From: Gigaspora rosea
Taxonomy: Eukaryota; Glomeromycota; Glomeromycetes; Diversisporales; Gigasporaceae
Assembly: GCA_003550325.1 (NCBI GenBank)
Contig: QKWP01000584.1
Span: 50,067 to 114,066, forward strand
Direction: 5' to 3'
DNA length: 64,000 nucleotides
In this document: in pieces, positions 12,155-24,278 of the stretch
Numbering within the stretch: the first letter of the stretch is position 1
Layout: each line of letters starts with the position of its first letter
The notes under the pieces: model-generated
What the model saw: the letters and a program-made list of their open reading frames with translations, nothing else
The model's database searches: none
What the model was told of the DNA's origin: nothing
Program-made: the position numbers and the translations under genes

Positions 12155-13757
12155 AGGACCCTGAGCTATTAGTATATAGGTCACTGACCTAAATGCGTAG
12201 CCAACTTAATAACTTATTTGGATGTAAGATCTTAGATTTGCTTAAAATCAACAAAATTTTAAAAAAGTTAGATTTTCTATTTGCATATTTTTTAACTAAA
12301 TTTAAAACAGTTAGAGATTGCAAATGCTTATTTTTGGTACTGATAGGGCATGGTTTACTACCGTAGATTCCTAAAAATAGGTTATCTTTTTTTAGATTTA
12401 AAAAATCAGAAGTAATTTTGAAGTATTATAACTTTTTAAGGAATTTGTACACAATAAGGAGGTAGCTTATTTTAGAGATATATATCCTAAAAAGCTTTAT
12501 TTATCTCAATGTTTACTTTTAAAATTTATTTCACGTACTAATACGCATTACGATGTAAATAAATACAAACAAATACCTTTTTTATTATTATAATAATAAT
12601 ATAAATTAATTTTAAATTTTAAAAGCCATTGTAAGGGATTTAATAATCCAAATTTAATGATTTTGGTACCATTCGAATCGTCTCATCGAGACGAATCGAA
12701 TGGTACCAAAATCGTTAAATTTAGATCACTGTAGCAAAGATATTACTAATTTTATAATTTTTATAAAATCTTAACGATCTTGATAACCAGTAATCCGAAT
12801 TTGATGATTTTGGTACCATTCGATTCGTCTCGATGAGGCGGTTCAAATGGTACCAAAATCATCAAATTCGGATCACTAGATCACAAGATATCTGCAAAAA
12901 ACGATTTGTAACGTATTATAATTTTATATAAAAATCTTTATATAAATTGCATTACAAATGTTTTCGTGGATATCTTTGTGATCTAGTGATCCGATTTTGA
13001 CGATTTTGGTACCATTCGATTCGTCTCGATGAGACGGTTCGAATGGTATCAAAATCGTCAAAATCAGATCACCAGATCACAAGATATCCACGAGAACGTT
13101 TGTTACACACTTTATATAATGATTTTGATATATAATTATAATACGTACGTTACAAATCGTTTTTTGCAGATATCTTGTGATCTGGTGATCCTATTTGATG
13201 ATTTTGGTACCATTCGAACCCCCTCATCGAGACGAATAGAATGGTACCAAAATCATCAAATTTGGATTACTGGTTATCAAGATCATTAAGATTTTATAAA
13301 AATTATAAAATTATTAATATCTTGTGCCACAGTGATCTAAATTTAATGATTTTGGTACCATTCGATTCGTCTCGATGAGACGATTCGAATAGTATCAAAA
13401 TCATTAAATTTGAATTATTAGATCTCTCACAATAGTTCTTCAAATATTTAATTAAATGCTATATAAAGAGGTAACTTATTTTCAAAGTTAAAAATTTTAT
13501 TATTGTTTTTAATTATTAAAAATACAGAATGGGTTTTTAAGGTTTTTGTTTAAAATTAAAAGAGTAGCTTATTTTTGGAGTAACATATTTTCGGAAATAT
13601 TTTATTATAAGTTAGATAATATGTTTGCTTATTTTTAATAAATTTTTATATGTCATATAGTAAAAATGCTTATTGATATTAATAAAAATGCTTGCTTGGA
13701 GCTATTATAAAAAATTTTAAATTTTTTGTGACCTATATACTAATAGCTCAGGGTCCT
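12155..13757. mobile_element. 1.6-kb palindromic foldback element with 8-bp target duplication
   Basis: Perfect 30-bp terminal inverted repeats (12155-12184 and 13728-13757, starting AGGACCCTGAGCTATTAG) are flanked by identical GGTAGAGT (12147-12154 and 13758-13765). The interior is itself a large palindrome centred near 13030: the segment with TAATCCGAATTTGATGAT and CTTGATAACCAGT recurs inverted on the other side. An 8-bp duplication fits hAT, MULE or KDZ-type elements; the family is not assigned. No coding region. Confidence 0.9.
12651..13411. repeat. Five ~72-bp palindromic modules with GGTACC and CGTCTC
   Basis: Modules at about 12651-12722, 12797-12869, 12991-13067, 13190-13262 and 13339-13411. 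Each is a hairpin whose arm reads TTTTGGTACCATTCGA then TTCGTCTC, with a short GAT-type loop. Module 1 mirrors module 5 and module 2 mirrors module 4. Related modules occur at 18380-18450 and 18570-18640, and in diverged form near 39190-39480. Confidence 0.85.
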
Positions 13758-13959
13758 GGTAGAGTAAAAATAAAACAAATGATTAATAGCATAAGTAATG
13801 TCAAAACACTAGCAACCTAGACAGGATTTATAAGCAATTTGGACCAGATTTTTTTTAATTTTATTTTCTTTTATTTCTGTAGTGGATTTAGGGTCTTTTT
13901 CTTTTTTAGGCAGCTCAGGTATCTAAATAATGCATTTATATTACTATGGGTTCTTTCAT

Positions 13960-14345
13960 AGCAATAGATAATATCGAAGTTGTATAGTTGTATTTGAAGC
14001 ACTCATCTAGCTTGGCGGCCAGTTAGAAAGAAAATTTGGATCCATTTTAATGCTATGTGATCTATAATAACTACAAAGAGTCAAAACCAAGGTAATGTTT
14101 ATAATGTTCCATGCCCACAAAATGGGCAAGCACTCAAGTTCAGTAGTAGTATAATTTTCTTAGCTGGTATCAATTTACGGCTTGTATAGACTATAGTATA
14201 CTCTTGCTTTTGGTCATCTTTTTGTACTAAAATAGTACCCAGGCCAAAACCAGAAGCATCTACATGCATGATAAAAGTTTTGTAAAGTTGGAGTAATCGA
14301 GAACAGATGCATTAATTAACAATTGTTTTAATTTTTTAATGTTCA
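13960..14345 (-). pseudogene. Gypsy RNase H (relic)
   Basis: Minus-strand translation from about 14275 reads MHVDASGFGLGTILVQ followed by YTIVYTSRKL, matching the DASxxGxGAVLxQ ... YxSRxL pattern of gypsy RNase H. Stops and a shift follow where the family has the TELECLAVVW segment. Follows the RT relic in the expected order. Confidence 0.8.
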
Positions 14346-14681
14346 TTTTCTTACTCAAATTTCATATTTTTTTTTAGTACAGTCAGGAATTTTACTAAAT
14401 TAGGAATCAGATTCTAGAATAAACACTTTGCATTCCATGAATTTGATTGGCCACATAACATTTTTTATCACTGTAGAATCATTTAATATTTTATTTTTTA
14501 TAGTTTATATGAATAGCTTATATAAGATATCTACTTTAAATAATCCATTTAATTACTTGCAATAAGCTATTATAAAAAAGGCAAATGATAACTAACTTCT
14601 TTTAGTTAAAAGTAAATTTGTTGTGGTAAAATTTGATTGGTCAATTATATATAATTTTTGTACAACTAAATAATCTAGAAT

Positions 14682-14929
14682 CATGTAAGCTGCTATCAAT
14701 ATAAATAAGATAGATTGACATTTTAAAAAAAATTAATACTTTAATTTCACAGTGCATATCTCTATAGATTTTGAGGCTATTTTGATGATTTATTATTTAA
14801 AAGAAAGCTTAAATCTTAGGATATTAAATTATCAAAATGCTTCAATATTCGTCGAGATATGCACTATAAAAAGTTAAGGTATTAATTTTAAAATATCAAT
14901 TTGCCTTATTTAATTGATAGCAGTCCATG
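14682..14929. mobile_element. ~250-bp foldback MITE between RT and RNase H
   Basis: The first and last ~80 bp are inverted copies: CTGCTATCAAT...AGTGCATATCTC on the left and its inverse on the right. No convincing target duplication was found. It interrupts the gypsy pol relic. Confidence 0.65.
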
Positions 14930-15129
14930 TGATTGATATTTCTATACTATACAAAGTGCAATCTACACTATCTATATTTAGCAAAATCTCTACCTGTAGT
15001 AGATTATGAAAAGAATAAGCAATCGAGAGAAAATTTAAAATCTACTTCCAATAGTAGGAAGCTATTTTATAAATCTACAAAGCTGATGCATGTTTACAGA
15101 AATGAAAAAATTCTGGACCTTGTTGACTT

Positions 15130-15810
15130 TTCTTTTATCAGAGTAAACAATGTTATGGCCAACTATATGATCCAAAAACTGTAGTTACAGTCTTAAAAAT
15201 GAATTTTTATCAATATTTAATTTAAGACTTAAGTCTCTTAATTTTTCAAAAATAACAGACAAGTAGTACAGGTACTTAGAGAAAAAGACAAAGTAAACTA
15301 TAATATCATCAAAGTAAACTATGATGAACTTTTTAATAATATTAGCTAATATACAGTTTATCAGATGCTAAAATGTTGTTAGTGTGTTACAGAGGCCAAA
15401 CAGTATTACTATAAATTCATATATACTAAATATTGGCACAAAAGCAGTCTTTTCTTGATCACTCTCTTTTATATAAACTTGCCAGTAGCCCAATATAAGA
15501 TTGAGAAAGGAAAACCAAAAAGCACAGCTGAATATCTTGAGTAGATTATTAATTCTTGGGAGTGGAAAGGTGTCTTTCTTTGTAACTGAATTTAATTTCT
15601 AGTAGTGCATACACATTCTCAATTTATTACTCTTTTTTGGTACAACTACAATAGGTGCAGCTCAATGGCTTTTTGATTCTCTTATCAACTCTTTTTCTTT
15701 AAGTTGCTCAATTTCTTTTTGGATAAATTCTCATAAGAACAGTGTGGGGCTTACTTTATTTGATAGTATTTCTAGTATCAATTTCATAAATTATCACATT
15801 TGTTTGTTCA
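15130..15810 (-). pseudogene. Gypsy reverse transcriptase (relic, YFDD retained)
   Basis: A long minus-strand reading in one frame with only a few stops. In order it shows YEIDTRNT, KKKELIRESKSH, APIVVVPKKSNKLRMC, LGYWQVYIKESDQEKTAF, LFGLCNTLTTF, VYFDDIIVYF and LSLKLNIDKNSFL. These correspond to the conserved RT blocks, including the YxDD catalytic box (YFDD here). Stops at positions where CAG or CAA is expected suggest C-to-T decay. Confidence 0.9.
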
Positions 15811-16179
15811 TGATTATTCATATTCCTTGCAAAAATGTTTCAAATTCAAAGCAGCTTTCTTTTTTTGGGTTTAGGGGCTTTGACAAGGTTTTTCTCTAGC
15901 TTTTGGTTTAGTAATTCCTTTTTAGTGTCAATTTTGCGAGTCAGAAGTTCTTTTATTTTGGCGAGATATACATGTATTTAGCAGGACTCCAATAGTCCTT
16001 TTATAAGTTATCATATTAGTATATTCAGAGCCTTTTTTAGCAAATATCCTTCTGTTTCATCTAAAATTTCATCTTTATACTCAAATTTATCAAATGTATT
16101 TTCACTTTCAGAGTAATCTTTAACAGATTCAGCTGGAGGTCCTTTTGTCAGTAAAAATTAGAATTTCGCTTTTTTTTCC

Positions 16180-16490
16180 TTCATAAGTAATGTATAGCTT
16201 TTTTTCCACAAAATGTAGCTAGGTATGTGCTTTAAAAACTAATTTATTCTGAGTAGTAGTAGATTGTCCATGGACTCAAGTACTTGGACTGTGGTAAAAA
16301 TTATTATGTCACAAATAGCTAACTTTAAATTATCTCTTTCTTTTATTCTGTTTGCAATTACAACTATAGTAGAAAAAGGTCCATTGATTTCTAAGCCCAA
16401 CTTTAATATTATCTTTTTAAATATTAAGTTTATAGTAGTACTGAAATTGAGTACAGTAGCTTCGAGATTATCTTTAACTTACATATAGTA
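16180..16490 (-). pseudogene. Gypsy aspartic protease region (relic)
   Basis: Position upstream of RT and a minus-strand reading with LIFKKIILKLGLEINGPFSTI and ESMDNLL resemble the retropepsin C-terminal half. The DSGA-type catalytic motif is not clearly visible. Assigned partly by order of domains. Confidence 0.45.
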
Positions 16491-16504
16491 GTGGGCTGTG
16501 GTGG

Positions 16505-16782
16505 CAGTGTTGTACATTTTGGCTGTCCAAGGTTAGTTTTTTCTTGTCCACATCCAAAATGTCCAAGCATCCAAGATTGTTCAAAGCTTATACAGGCTTT
16601 AATAAATATTAAATTTGTCTAAAAAATATATAATTATATATTTTTGAAGTGCTAAACACATTCTAGTTAAAATTAAAATAGATTGTTTTAATAAAATTTT
16701 AAGTAATTTTACTTTATTTAATTGTTCAAGATTGTCCAAAATTGTCCAAACTACTGTTCAAAGCTGTCCTGTGACAATACTG
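16505..16782. mobile_element. Possible small TIR insertion
   Basis: Ends CAGTGTTGTAC and, inverted, CAGTATTGTCAC, with TGTCCAA motifs repeated inside both halves. It lies in the gypsy relic next to the protease. No duplicated target is clear, so this is tentative. Confidence 0.35.
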
Positions 16783-18243
16783 TGTGATGGTACAGTTATT
16801 ACTTAAATTCTTAACAAAGTTGGTTTCTATGCTTTTAGAGGTAGAGCTGGTTCGATAATTACGGGTTTTCATAGGGCCTGAACTAGATTACGGTACTAGG
16901 TTGGGTATTGTAAAAGTTGTCCTATAGTGATACTTGCTTTTATATTTAATATATATTATAAAAGTCTAACTGGTTGATAACTGAGGGATCTCTTTTTTTT
17001 AAGGTAGTTCAGGTTACTTTGTAAAATGGTTGTAATGACATATCAATTATTGTTATTACCAAGTATTAATACTAGGCCAATTGGTCATAAACTAGTTGAT
17101 AACAAGCTAATTAATTACGAGCTGATTGGTCACAGACTAAGTAGTTACAGGCTACCTTGTCCTCAACCTTTCTTTTATCTGACTTTCCGATTTCTTTTGG
17201 TTCTGGTGGGCCTTTGGGTTGAATATGGCTAGTACTAAGAAATAGGAAGTATATATGTATCTTTTCTTCTAAATAATAACTAGTATCATTCAAGGTACAT
17301 AGGTTCATAGTTCTTTGCTACAGTAAAGTTCTGGCAGGTTGAGTATCTGGTTTATTTTTTGGTTCTTGGTTTGGGTTAGATAGTATGTTTTGATTCGGGG
17401 TTTGGTTTACAGAAGTCATATTTTTGCTAATAGCTCTTTTGGACATACACTTAACTAGACTTTCTACAAATATAACAGGTCAATTGGGCACAATTATAGT
17501 TATAATTATTATTAGAGTACAAGCTGTTATGACTACTGTTATTGTTATTATTATTATTACAAGATTGATTTTTAGTTGTTTTCAAATAGGCAGCAAGAGT
17601 ATTAAGAATTTTTTCATAGTTTATCAATATGGTCTGTATCTATTGGTTTAATTGAATTAGGTCTGATTCAAGTCTATTTTGTTGAATTCTTTTCTTATTC
17701 CTTTCTCAATAATATCTACTAGCTTCTATCTTCCTTGTACCAATTACAGCTTCTTCAATATTTCAAAGCTTAACAACACTCAACCAGAAAACAATTTTTG
17801 GTTTCAATTCTTTTAAAAATATTTGTATAGTGCAAGAAGCCTATACCCAACATGTTTTCAATTTTTAAATCACTATAATTTTTTGTGCAAGCAGTTTTTT
17901 AAAAAACTGACCAGTTGCTTTGTAGAGCAATATTAGTTCTATAAATTTGCCAAATATTTTTTTGAAAAACCTTCTTTGATGCATTTTAAAGATTACTATT
18001 ATTTTATATATAATTACTATGTGTTTTAATTTTAACTAACTTTAAAGTATTATAACTTTTTATAAAGGCAACATTTTAAAAATCTGACTGGTAACTTTGT
18101 TCATTATAATAAGTTCTACAACTTTGCCAAACATCTTTTAAAAATATTGTTTCTACAAAAGTTGATACATTTTAAAGTTATACTATTTTATTGTCTAGTA
18201 TAGGCTTTTTGCACTATATAAAATACAGTTGGGCAGGTAGTTA
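16783..18243 (-). other. Decayed gypsy sequence between Gag and protease
   Basis: No recognisable domain. By position it should hold the C-terminal part of Gag. Contains runs such as repeated ATTAC/TAATTACGAGC words near 17090 and TTATTATTATTATTAC near 17545. Confidence 0.4.
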
Positions 18244-18774
18244 GTGGGCATCCAGAAATAACGTTATACAAGGGGGTAGGGGTCTGACAAAATATAATGA
18301 TTTCCTCTTAAGTAGGGAGGTCAAAAAAATATAACATATTTTTTTAGAAAAAATCGTCTAAAAACTGATCCAGTGGTCTAAATTTAATGATTTTGGTACC
18401 ATTCGATTCTTCTCGGTGAGAGGAGTCGAATAGTACCAATTTCATTTCATTTGCATGCCTGGGTCAAAAGTTATTGGCCAAATACTATTGGTTATTATGT
18501 TTTCTTATAAAATAATTATAAAATAAATAGTTTTTTGTGAATAACTATTGATCCAGTGCTCTGAAAGAAATAAATTTGGTATTATTGGATTCGTCTCACT
18601 GTGGCGAATCGAATGGTACCTAAATCATCCAAATCGGATTACTGCATCACAATATATTCAAATTTTTGTAAAATTTTATATATAAACATACAGATTTTGA
18701 AAAAATTTTTTATATAGTAGAGGGGGCTCGAGAGCTACTATGAGGAGTACATAACGTTATTTATGGATGCCCCC
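18244..18774. mobile_element. 531-bp Tourist/Harbinger-like MITE
   Basis: TIRs read G(T/G)GGGCATCCA then AAATAACGTTAT, and both ends are flanked by TTA (18241-18243 and 18775-18777), the target of PIF/Harbinger elements. Inside are two of the GGTACC palindromic modules seen in the 12-13-kb element. No transposase. Confidence 0.8.
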
Positions 18775-18789
18775 TTATTACGGCTTACT

Positions 18790-19379
18790 CTATGCAACAA
18801 TTTTTTTAAACTATAAATGTATGTATCTACTTGTTTATTACACACTGGGCAAGTGTATTTAGATCAACTTGCTATTTATATCGATGCTTTATAATAGCAA
18901 AGTAAGCAGTAAAATGGGAAACAAAACTAGCTTCTAGTTTGTGGTTATTATCCCAATAGTCTAAGTTTCTTTTTATTCTATTATACCAGTTTGTAGCCAC
19001 ACTTCTTAAATAACCAAAGGCTATTTTTACTTTTTCTTCAGAGGTCCAATTATTAGTATTTGCAGTATGCTCAAATGTCTACTCAAGAGGGTCCTCAATT
19101 TAATACTATAAAATGGATCTACCTGACTAAATTATTCTCTCTTAATACCGAATAAGTAGTAGTAACAGCACCCAAAGTTGTTTCTCTAAAGGCATTAGTG
19201 ATTTTTTGCAATAAAATATGCAGAGGTACTGGGTTTTGATTATTATTCACATTAGGGCTGGGTACCAGATTATTTACAGGAGTACAGTTGCAATCTTTTT
19301 TCAGTGAGTTTTTAGAGGCAGCATTGACAACTGGGTCCTTATTTTGGTAGTCATTATTTTCTATTTTTTGTTGGTCCAT
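18790..19379 (-). pseudogene. Gypsy Gag, N-terminal and core part (relic)
   Basis: A minus-strand ATG at 19379 opens 86 codons (starting MDQQKIENN, with a Gln/Asn-rich stretch). Beyond the stop the reading EDPLE..FEHTANTNNWTSEE, KVKIAFGYLRSVATNWY and FVSHFTAYF matches the retrotransposon Gag core, with its usual W..F and Y..A..W pattern. It starts about 140 bases inside the 5' LTR, as expected. Confidence 0.75.
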
Positions 19380-19521
19380 ACTTAATAGTATATATATTTT
19401 AGATTTTATAAAAGGTTTTTTTATAAGGGTAAGGGTACATTCTCTTTGGGGTTAATTAAACAAATAAATTTATGTAAAATATTACAAAAAAAAAAAACAA
19501 ATCTCATAGTCATCACCAAAT

Positions 19522-20379
19522 TGTTGAGAGCAAACTAGAGTCAGGTGCACAAAAAAAAATGAATAAATTAACACATATACACAGAAAAAATACAACCAAG
19601 CAATAAAGCAATAAACAGAAGCATATCAATTAGGTAAGATAAGGCTTTGTTGGGCTTATATTTAATTGGTTTTTATTTAATCAAAAGGAAACAAAAGGTA
19701 CACAATTTATTCTAATTAATTTTAAACACTTTAAACACTTTACAAAAGGACAAATCCCATTTCTATTTATAAAATTTACAAAAAAAGCAAAAAGAAGAAA
19801 ATTAAAAGAAAGAAGAAAAGGCTATCATGCTATTTCTTCCACCTTTTTAATTAATTGCTAATTTTGATTAATTTCCATCATAGAAGTATGCAACTAATTT
19901 TACTTTTTTTAATTTTTATCATGAAAATTATAACATGGCCTCATGCTAAACCTTGCTAGTAAATCATTTTAAAATCACAATTTTAATAATTTTTCCTATT
20001 TTTAGCATTTTCTATTATTAGAACTAATTTATTAAATAAAGAGCACCTTTCTCTTAATTATTCTTGAGCCTTATTCTCATTAAATTGTTTCAGATCTTGA
20101 TTTAATCTTTTTTCAATCTCTTTTTCTTACTGATTTTTTTATGATTAATAGTAAATATTTATTCAGGTCAAGGCTTATGATGTAAGGCTTGGATATAGGA
20201 CCATAGAAACTTTTATAGTACCATGTGTGAGAGTATTTTTTTTTTAAAGAAAATGTGGCCATTTTAGTGCAGTCATATAAATTATGTGCATCACAGAATT
20301 TTAGTCTACAGGGGCTGGCATCTCTTTCAGATATATACTCATGTGAAATATAACTAAGAATTTCAGTTTATCACTAATA
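19522..20379 (-). repeat. 5' LTR of the gypsy element
   Basis: 858-bp LTR, collinear with 3559-4440 and even richer in A and T. On the minus strand the bases just inside it, TTGGTGATGACTATGAG, could be the tRNA primer-binding site; the tRNA was not identified. Confidence 0.85.
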
Positions 20380-20383
20380 CTAT

Positions 20384-20990
20384 AATAGTCTAATTTCAGA
20401 AATAAAAGTGCTTATAATAAATAAAACTTGATTTTTAAATTTTGCTACAGAATGCACTATTCTGATAAAATGAAAAAATGAATTATTTTTGTATTAGTAT
20501 TAGGGGCATGCTATTTATCATATGATTTTTACTATGGATACATGGTCAGAAGTAGTGATCACGTCTATATATTATATTAATCAATTAGAATTAGATAAAG
20601 TGATCACACTATATATGGATAGAGTGGCTACTAAGTAAAAAATATCACGTGATAAATGGCATGCCCCTTACTGTAATTTCTATTATGAATTACTATAAAA
20701 ATTATTGTGATTCTATTATAAATTACTATTAAAAATTCTCATAAAACTTGTATACTATTCTAATAATCATACAATACAGAGTTAGGATTAAGTTAGTTTA
20801 TATTGGAATTATTATAGTTTTTATTATAAAATACTGTTATAAACCTTACTATTTTGTCAACACATAGTATGTAACTTACTAATGAATATTATTAGCATTA
20901 TTTGCATCTTAGTTAATCTTATTTTAAAGATGCAAAGTGTGCATAATGAATGAAACTTGATGTTATTTAAAAAAAACAAATCAATTAACA
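20384..20990. repeat. Tandem repeat, ~405-bp unit (right part)
   Basis: Resumes the array cut by the gypsy element: a unit beginning near 20400 with the segment corresponding to CCCATAAC, and the start of another near 20925 (AAAGATGCAAAGTGTGCATAA). The first unit is interrupted by a 165-bp MITE. Confidence 0.7.
20503..20667. mobile_element. 165-bp Tourist-like MITE with TTA target duplication
   Basis: TIR GGGGCATGC(T/C)ATTTATCA at both ends, ~27 bp long, flanked by TTA (20500-20502 and 20668-20670). The other units of the tandem repeat show the uninterrupted site, which confirms insertion. PIF/Harbinger-type by TIR and target. Confidence 0.85.
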
Positions 20991-22924
20991 ACTGATTTAT
21001 TATTAGAAAAAATTCAATTAACTTTACTATTTTTGATTTGCTATATCCAAAAACTATAATTTGAACATAGAAAATTTATTGGTTATAATAATATTTTAAT
21101 ATTAAATATGTGATTTTGAATATTTGTATAATTAATATGCAACAGATTTGTCATTTATTTGTAATTGATTTATTACTATAAATTGTTCTCATAAATACTC
21201 TTATACTTACCAAGCAAGATATTAAATATGATACTATATAACATAAAAACTATTAACACAGAACCCCAAGCTATATATATATATATATATAGGTGACTAT
21301 TTGTTTTCGCTTATTTTTAACTATACCAAGAATGAATGCAATGAGTGCATGGTTTTACACTATTTGGAGTATGATTTGTCCGCAAAATCTTAAGTTTGAT
21401 TTGTCCGCATGGCTTATTTGTCAAATTTTGGTTATTTTTCACGCATGATTTCATCATGCTATTATTCTTTACATGTGAATTTATTATGCCTTATATCAGT
21501 ATTCTTATATGGTATAGATTGACAAATATGTAAATTCATAAGTATAGTTTATAGTTTAAATATAACGATAAGAACTACAAACATAAAAAATATCATAGCT
21601 GCAATAACTAATGATATTAAAAGCAAGAATTTTAGATACAAAAATTGGTAACCTGTTGCAATTTAATTTGTCTATTTACTTAATATTTGGTATTTTTCAT
21701 TTTTTTTCGTAGGATTTTTTATTGGGTTAATTAAATGATAATTACTAATCATTAATGACAATAGCGAAATAATTTTCAGATAACTGATGATTTTATAATA
21801 TACTAACTATAAATGCATTAGAATAGTACCTCCTACCCCTAGCCATCCCTCAAATTGGTAAGTGTTGATATTTTATTTTTTTTTATTATATGAAAAAATG
21901 CTAATATACAGATATAAGGATTATGATTATCGCTGTAATTGTGCATGACCAATGATGTAACTATAATGTCATAATTGAATGCTAATAATTGTGCATGACT
22001 AATGATATAACAGATCATTATAATTTAATATCTGTGAATTAATAGTCAATGTGTGATTGTTTAAAAATCGATTTTTTGTGTATATTAGATTATAACACTT
22101 TGCAAAAAGATGTAACCTGATAATTTTTTTATGATGATAGCTGAGAATTATTGAGATTCCAGATTGTCAGTTACTTTATATTTTCACTTGAATACATTTA
22201 TATTCTTTTGAAATTGGTTTAATTCTTAAAATTTCAAAAGATCAATAAAATCGATTATTGCACGACATTGTGATTTGCAGAGGTCACAACTTTTTGCAAA
22301 GCAAAATATAGAAAACTTAATCACATGCATTAGTAAATCACATGCTATATATTATGAATAGTAATTAAAGTTTATATTAAAATTTTTTACAATAGGTTAG
22401 CTGCATAATGCAGTTGAGAACATAAATAACGATTTTGTAATATATGTCTTTTAACTATTTTATCTGGCAAACTCACATAATCCTGAAACTATTTCTTTTT
22501 GTTATGGTAAGTAGGCTCTGCTAATAATTAGCTGCATACAGGATTTTTCATATATGTTAGTTGATCATGATGACTCAGTAGTTGCTCGTGCTGTTATCCA
22601 TAAAAAAACACTGATTGTTGTACCAATGTAGTTATGAAAAATTTTTTAAAAAAAACAAATTGTAACCTAAGACCCTAACAATTGAACAGTGTCTGAATAT
22701 GCAACTAATTAAAATTTTGTATTTATCTGAGATTGGCTTATCTGCATTCCCAATTAGGACTAATAGCTGTGTTTCTGGGCCTGAATGGTTTGTTTCTGGC
22801 ATATCTTTGCCTAGCCAGTTTTTCAATCTGTTGATTTTTGTCAACTAATAAAATTTTGGTTAATTATTGCAACTTTATTGTGACATTTAATCATTTGGAT
22901 AATTATATTATCAATATATAAATT
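20991..22924. other. Gene-free AT-rich stretch
   Basis: Contains a (TA)n microsatellite at 21272-21290 and a ~30-base segment with AATTGTGCATGACnAATGATnTAAC present twice (near 21940 and 21990). No supported gene. Confidence 0.5.
22632..22844 (-). other. Unrecognised 70-codon ORF
   Basis: A minus-strand ORF whose product (starting MTKINRLKNWLGKD) looks more protein-like than other frames here. It has no recognised domain and no homologous copy in the window. It could be a fragment of a decayed gene. Confidence 0.2.
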
Positions 22925-23205
22925 ATAATAATTGTTCAATAAATCACCAGAGTGAGAATGAAGATTAATTTGGTTTACTTCAACAATAGTTTTCAAGAGA
23001 ATGAATGTATAATTTATTCGTTCAATGAATTACTGAAGTGAGTACAAAGTTTAATTCTGCTCACTTTAATGATTATCTTTCAGGAGAATGTATGATTAAC
23101 AGTAATCATTTAATCATTCATTGAATTACAAGGATAAATATGAAGCTTAATTCTGTTCACTTAATGATTAATTGTGTTTCAGGATAATGCATGATTAATT
23201 GCTTT
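22925..23205. repeat. Tandem repeat, ~90-95-bp unit, three copies
   Basis: Three diverged units, each containing TTCAATGAATTAC (or variant), then GAATnAAGnTTAATT, TCACTT and TTTCAGGAGAATG. Confidence 0.75.
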
Positions 23206-23989
23206 TAAGTGCTTTATGCCTATAACCTACTATCATCTTACTACAGTTTAACTTTGTACCTTCTTTGCTTCTCTATAATAACCACCTTACTTAATTTATA
23301 CTTCATTTTTTACTATTATCTAATCTTATTCTTATCTTTCAGCTCCCTGCTTTAACATGATACTTTTACTTGTTATACTATATTTCACTACAAATATAAT
23401 AAATAAAAGAGACACATAAGCACCTCCAGTTACACTAGTGCTATATTAACAATTAAATATATTGATCTATTAGATATTCAAAATATGGTATTTTATTTCC
23501 TATTTATGTTTACTTGGACATTTGTTAATATACACCTTCGTTCCTGGTTTCTAGCATGACTGTGTCGCACAGCTGCCTTAATTTTTTGTAAATTTTTCTA
23601 TATTTAGTAGTATTAATGCTTACTTTGACTATTTTTTATAGAACTTTCTATTTTTAAAAATATATATCAATTTTTTAAAATTGTTAACTGTTCATAGATT
23701 GCTCAGGGTCTTATTAACACTAATGAGTATATTTGATAAATTAATTTCTTATAATTTGCAATTGTGACCATTTATGCTATTTAATTTTTCACATACAAAA
23801 TAATTGGTAAAATGTACGGAACATTTATAAAAAGATAATAATTTTATTATAAGGAGAAAGTAGTGGTGCTCTGATTAAAATTACTACTTAATGCATGTAT
23901 AAAGATCTAATTTTAGAACTTAATTTTAGCCAAGTGCTAAAAAACTAATCCAATTATACAATACTTACTATAATGCACTGTATTACACT

Positions 23990-24278
23990 TAGTGATGTGA
24001 GTTGGTAGCTGCCAGTAGAAATCTACCAGTGGTATCTACTGGTAGATAACAGTAGATACCGTTAGGTAAATTATATACCTGGTAGATACCAATAAAATAA
24101 TAAACAAAATTTTAAAATTATTTAATTAATTATAAATATCAAAAAGTATATAATTTATCAAATAAATTTTATTTATAATGTGACTAGTAAATCTACTAGT
24201 AGTGGTAGCTACTGGTAGTTAGCACCTACCAGTAGATATTGGTAGGAACATGCCAAACTGGTAGAATTCACATTATTA
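23990..24278. mobile_element. 289-bp hAT-type MITE with ATTACACT target duplication
   Basis: TIR TA(G/A)T(G/A)ATGTGA(G/A)TT at both ends and an exact 8-bp duplication ATTACACT (23982-23989 and 24279-24286). The interior is full of short inverted copies of TACCAGTAGATA. Confidence 0.85.

Larger units (their letters stand above)
3559..20379 (-). mobile_element. Decayed Ty3/gypsy LTR retrotransposon with nested insertions
   Basis: Two related LTRs (3559-4440 and 19522-20379) bracket, in minus-strand order, relics of Gag (19379-18790), protease (about 16490-16180), reverse transcriptase (15810-15130), RNase H (14345-13960) and integrase (up to 5560). This protease-RT-RNase H-integrase order is that of Ty3/gypsy. 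On the minus strand the LTR starts TGTTAGTG and ends CTCAACA. Flanks read TCTAT on the left and ACTAT on the right, a likely 5-bp target duplication with one change. Five or more later insertions expand it to 16.8 kb. All frames carry stops, so it is dead. Confidence 0.9.

Noticed and set aside
13029-13289. 86-codon ORF
   Set aside because: Runs through the palindromic modules; an artefact of hairpin sequence.
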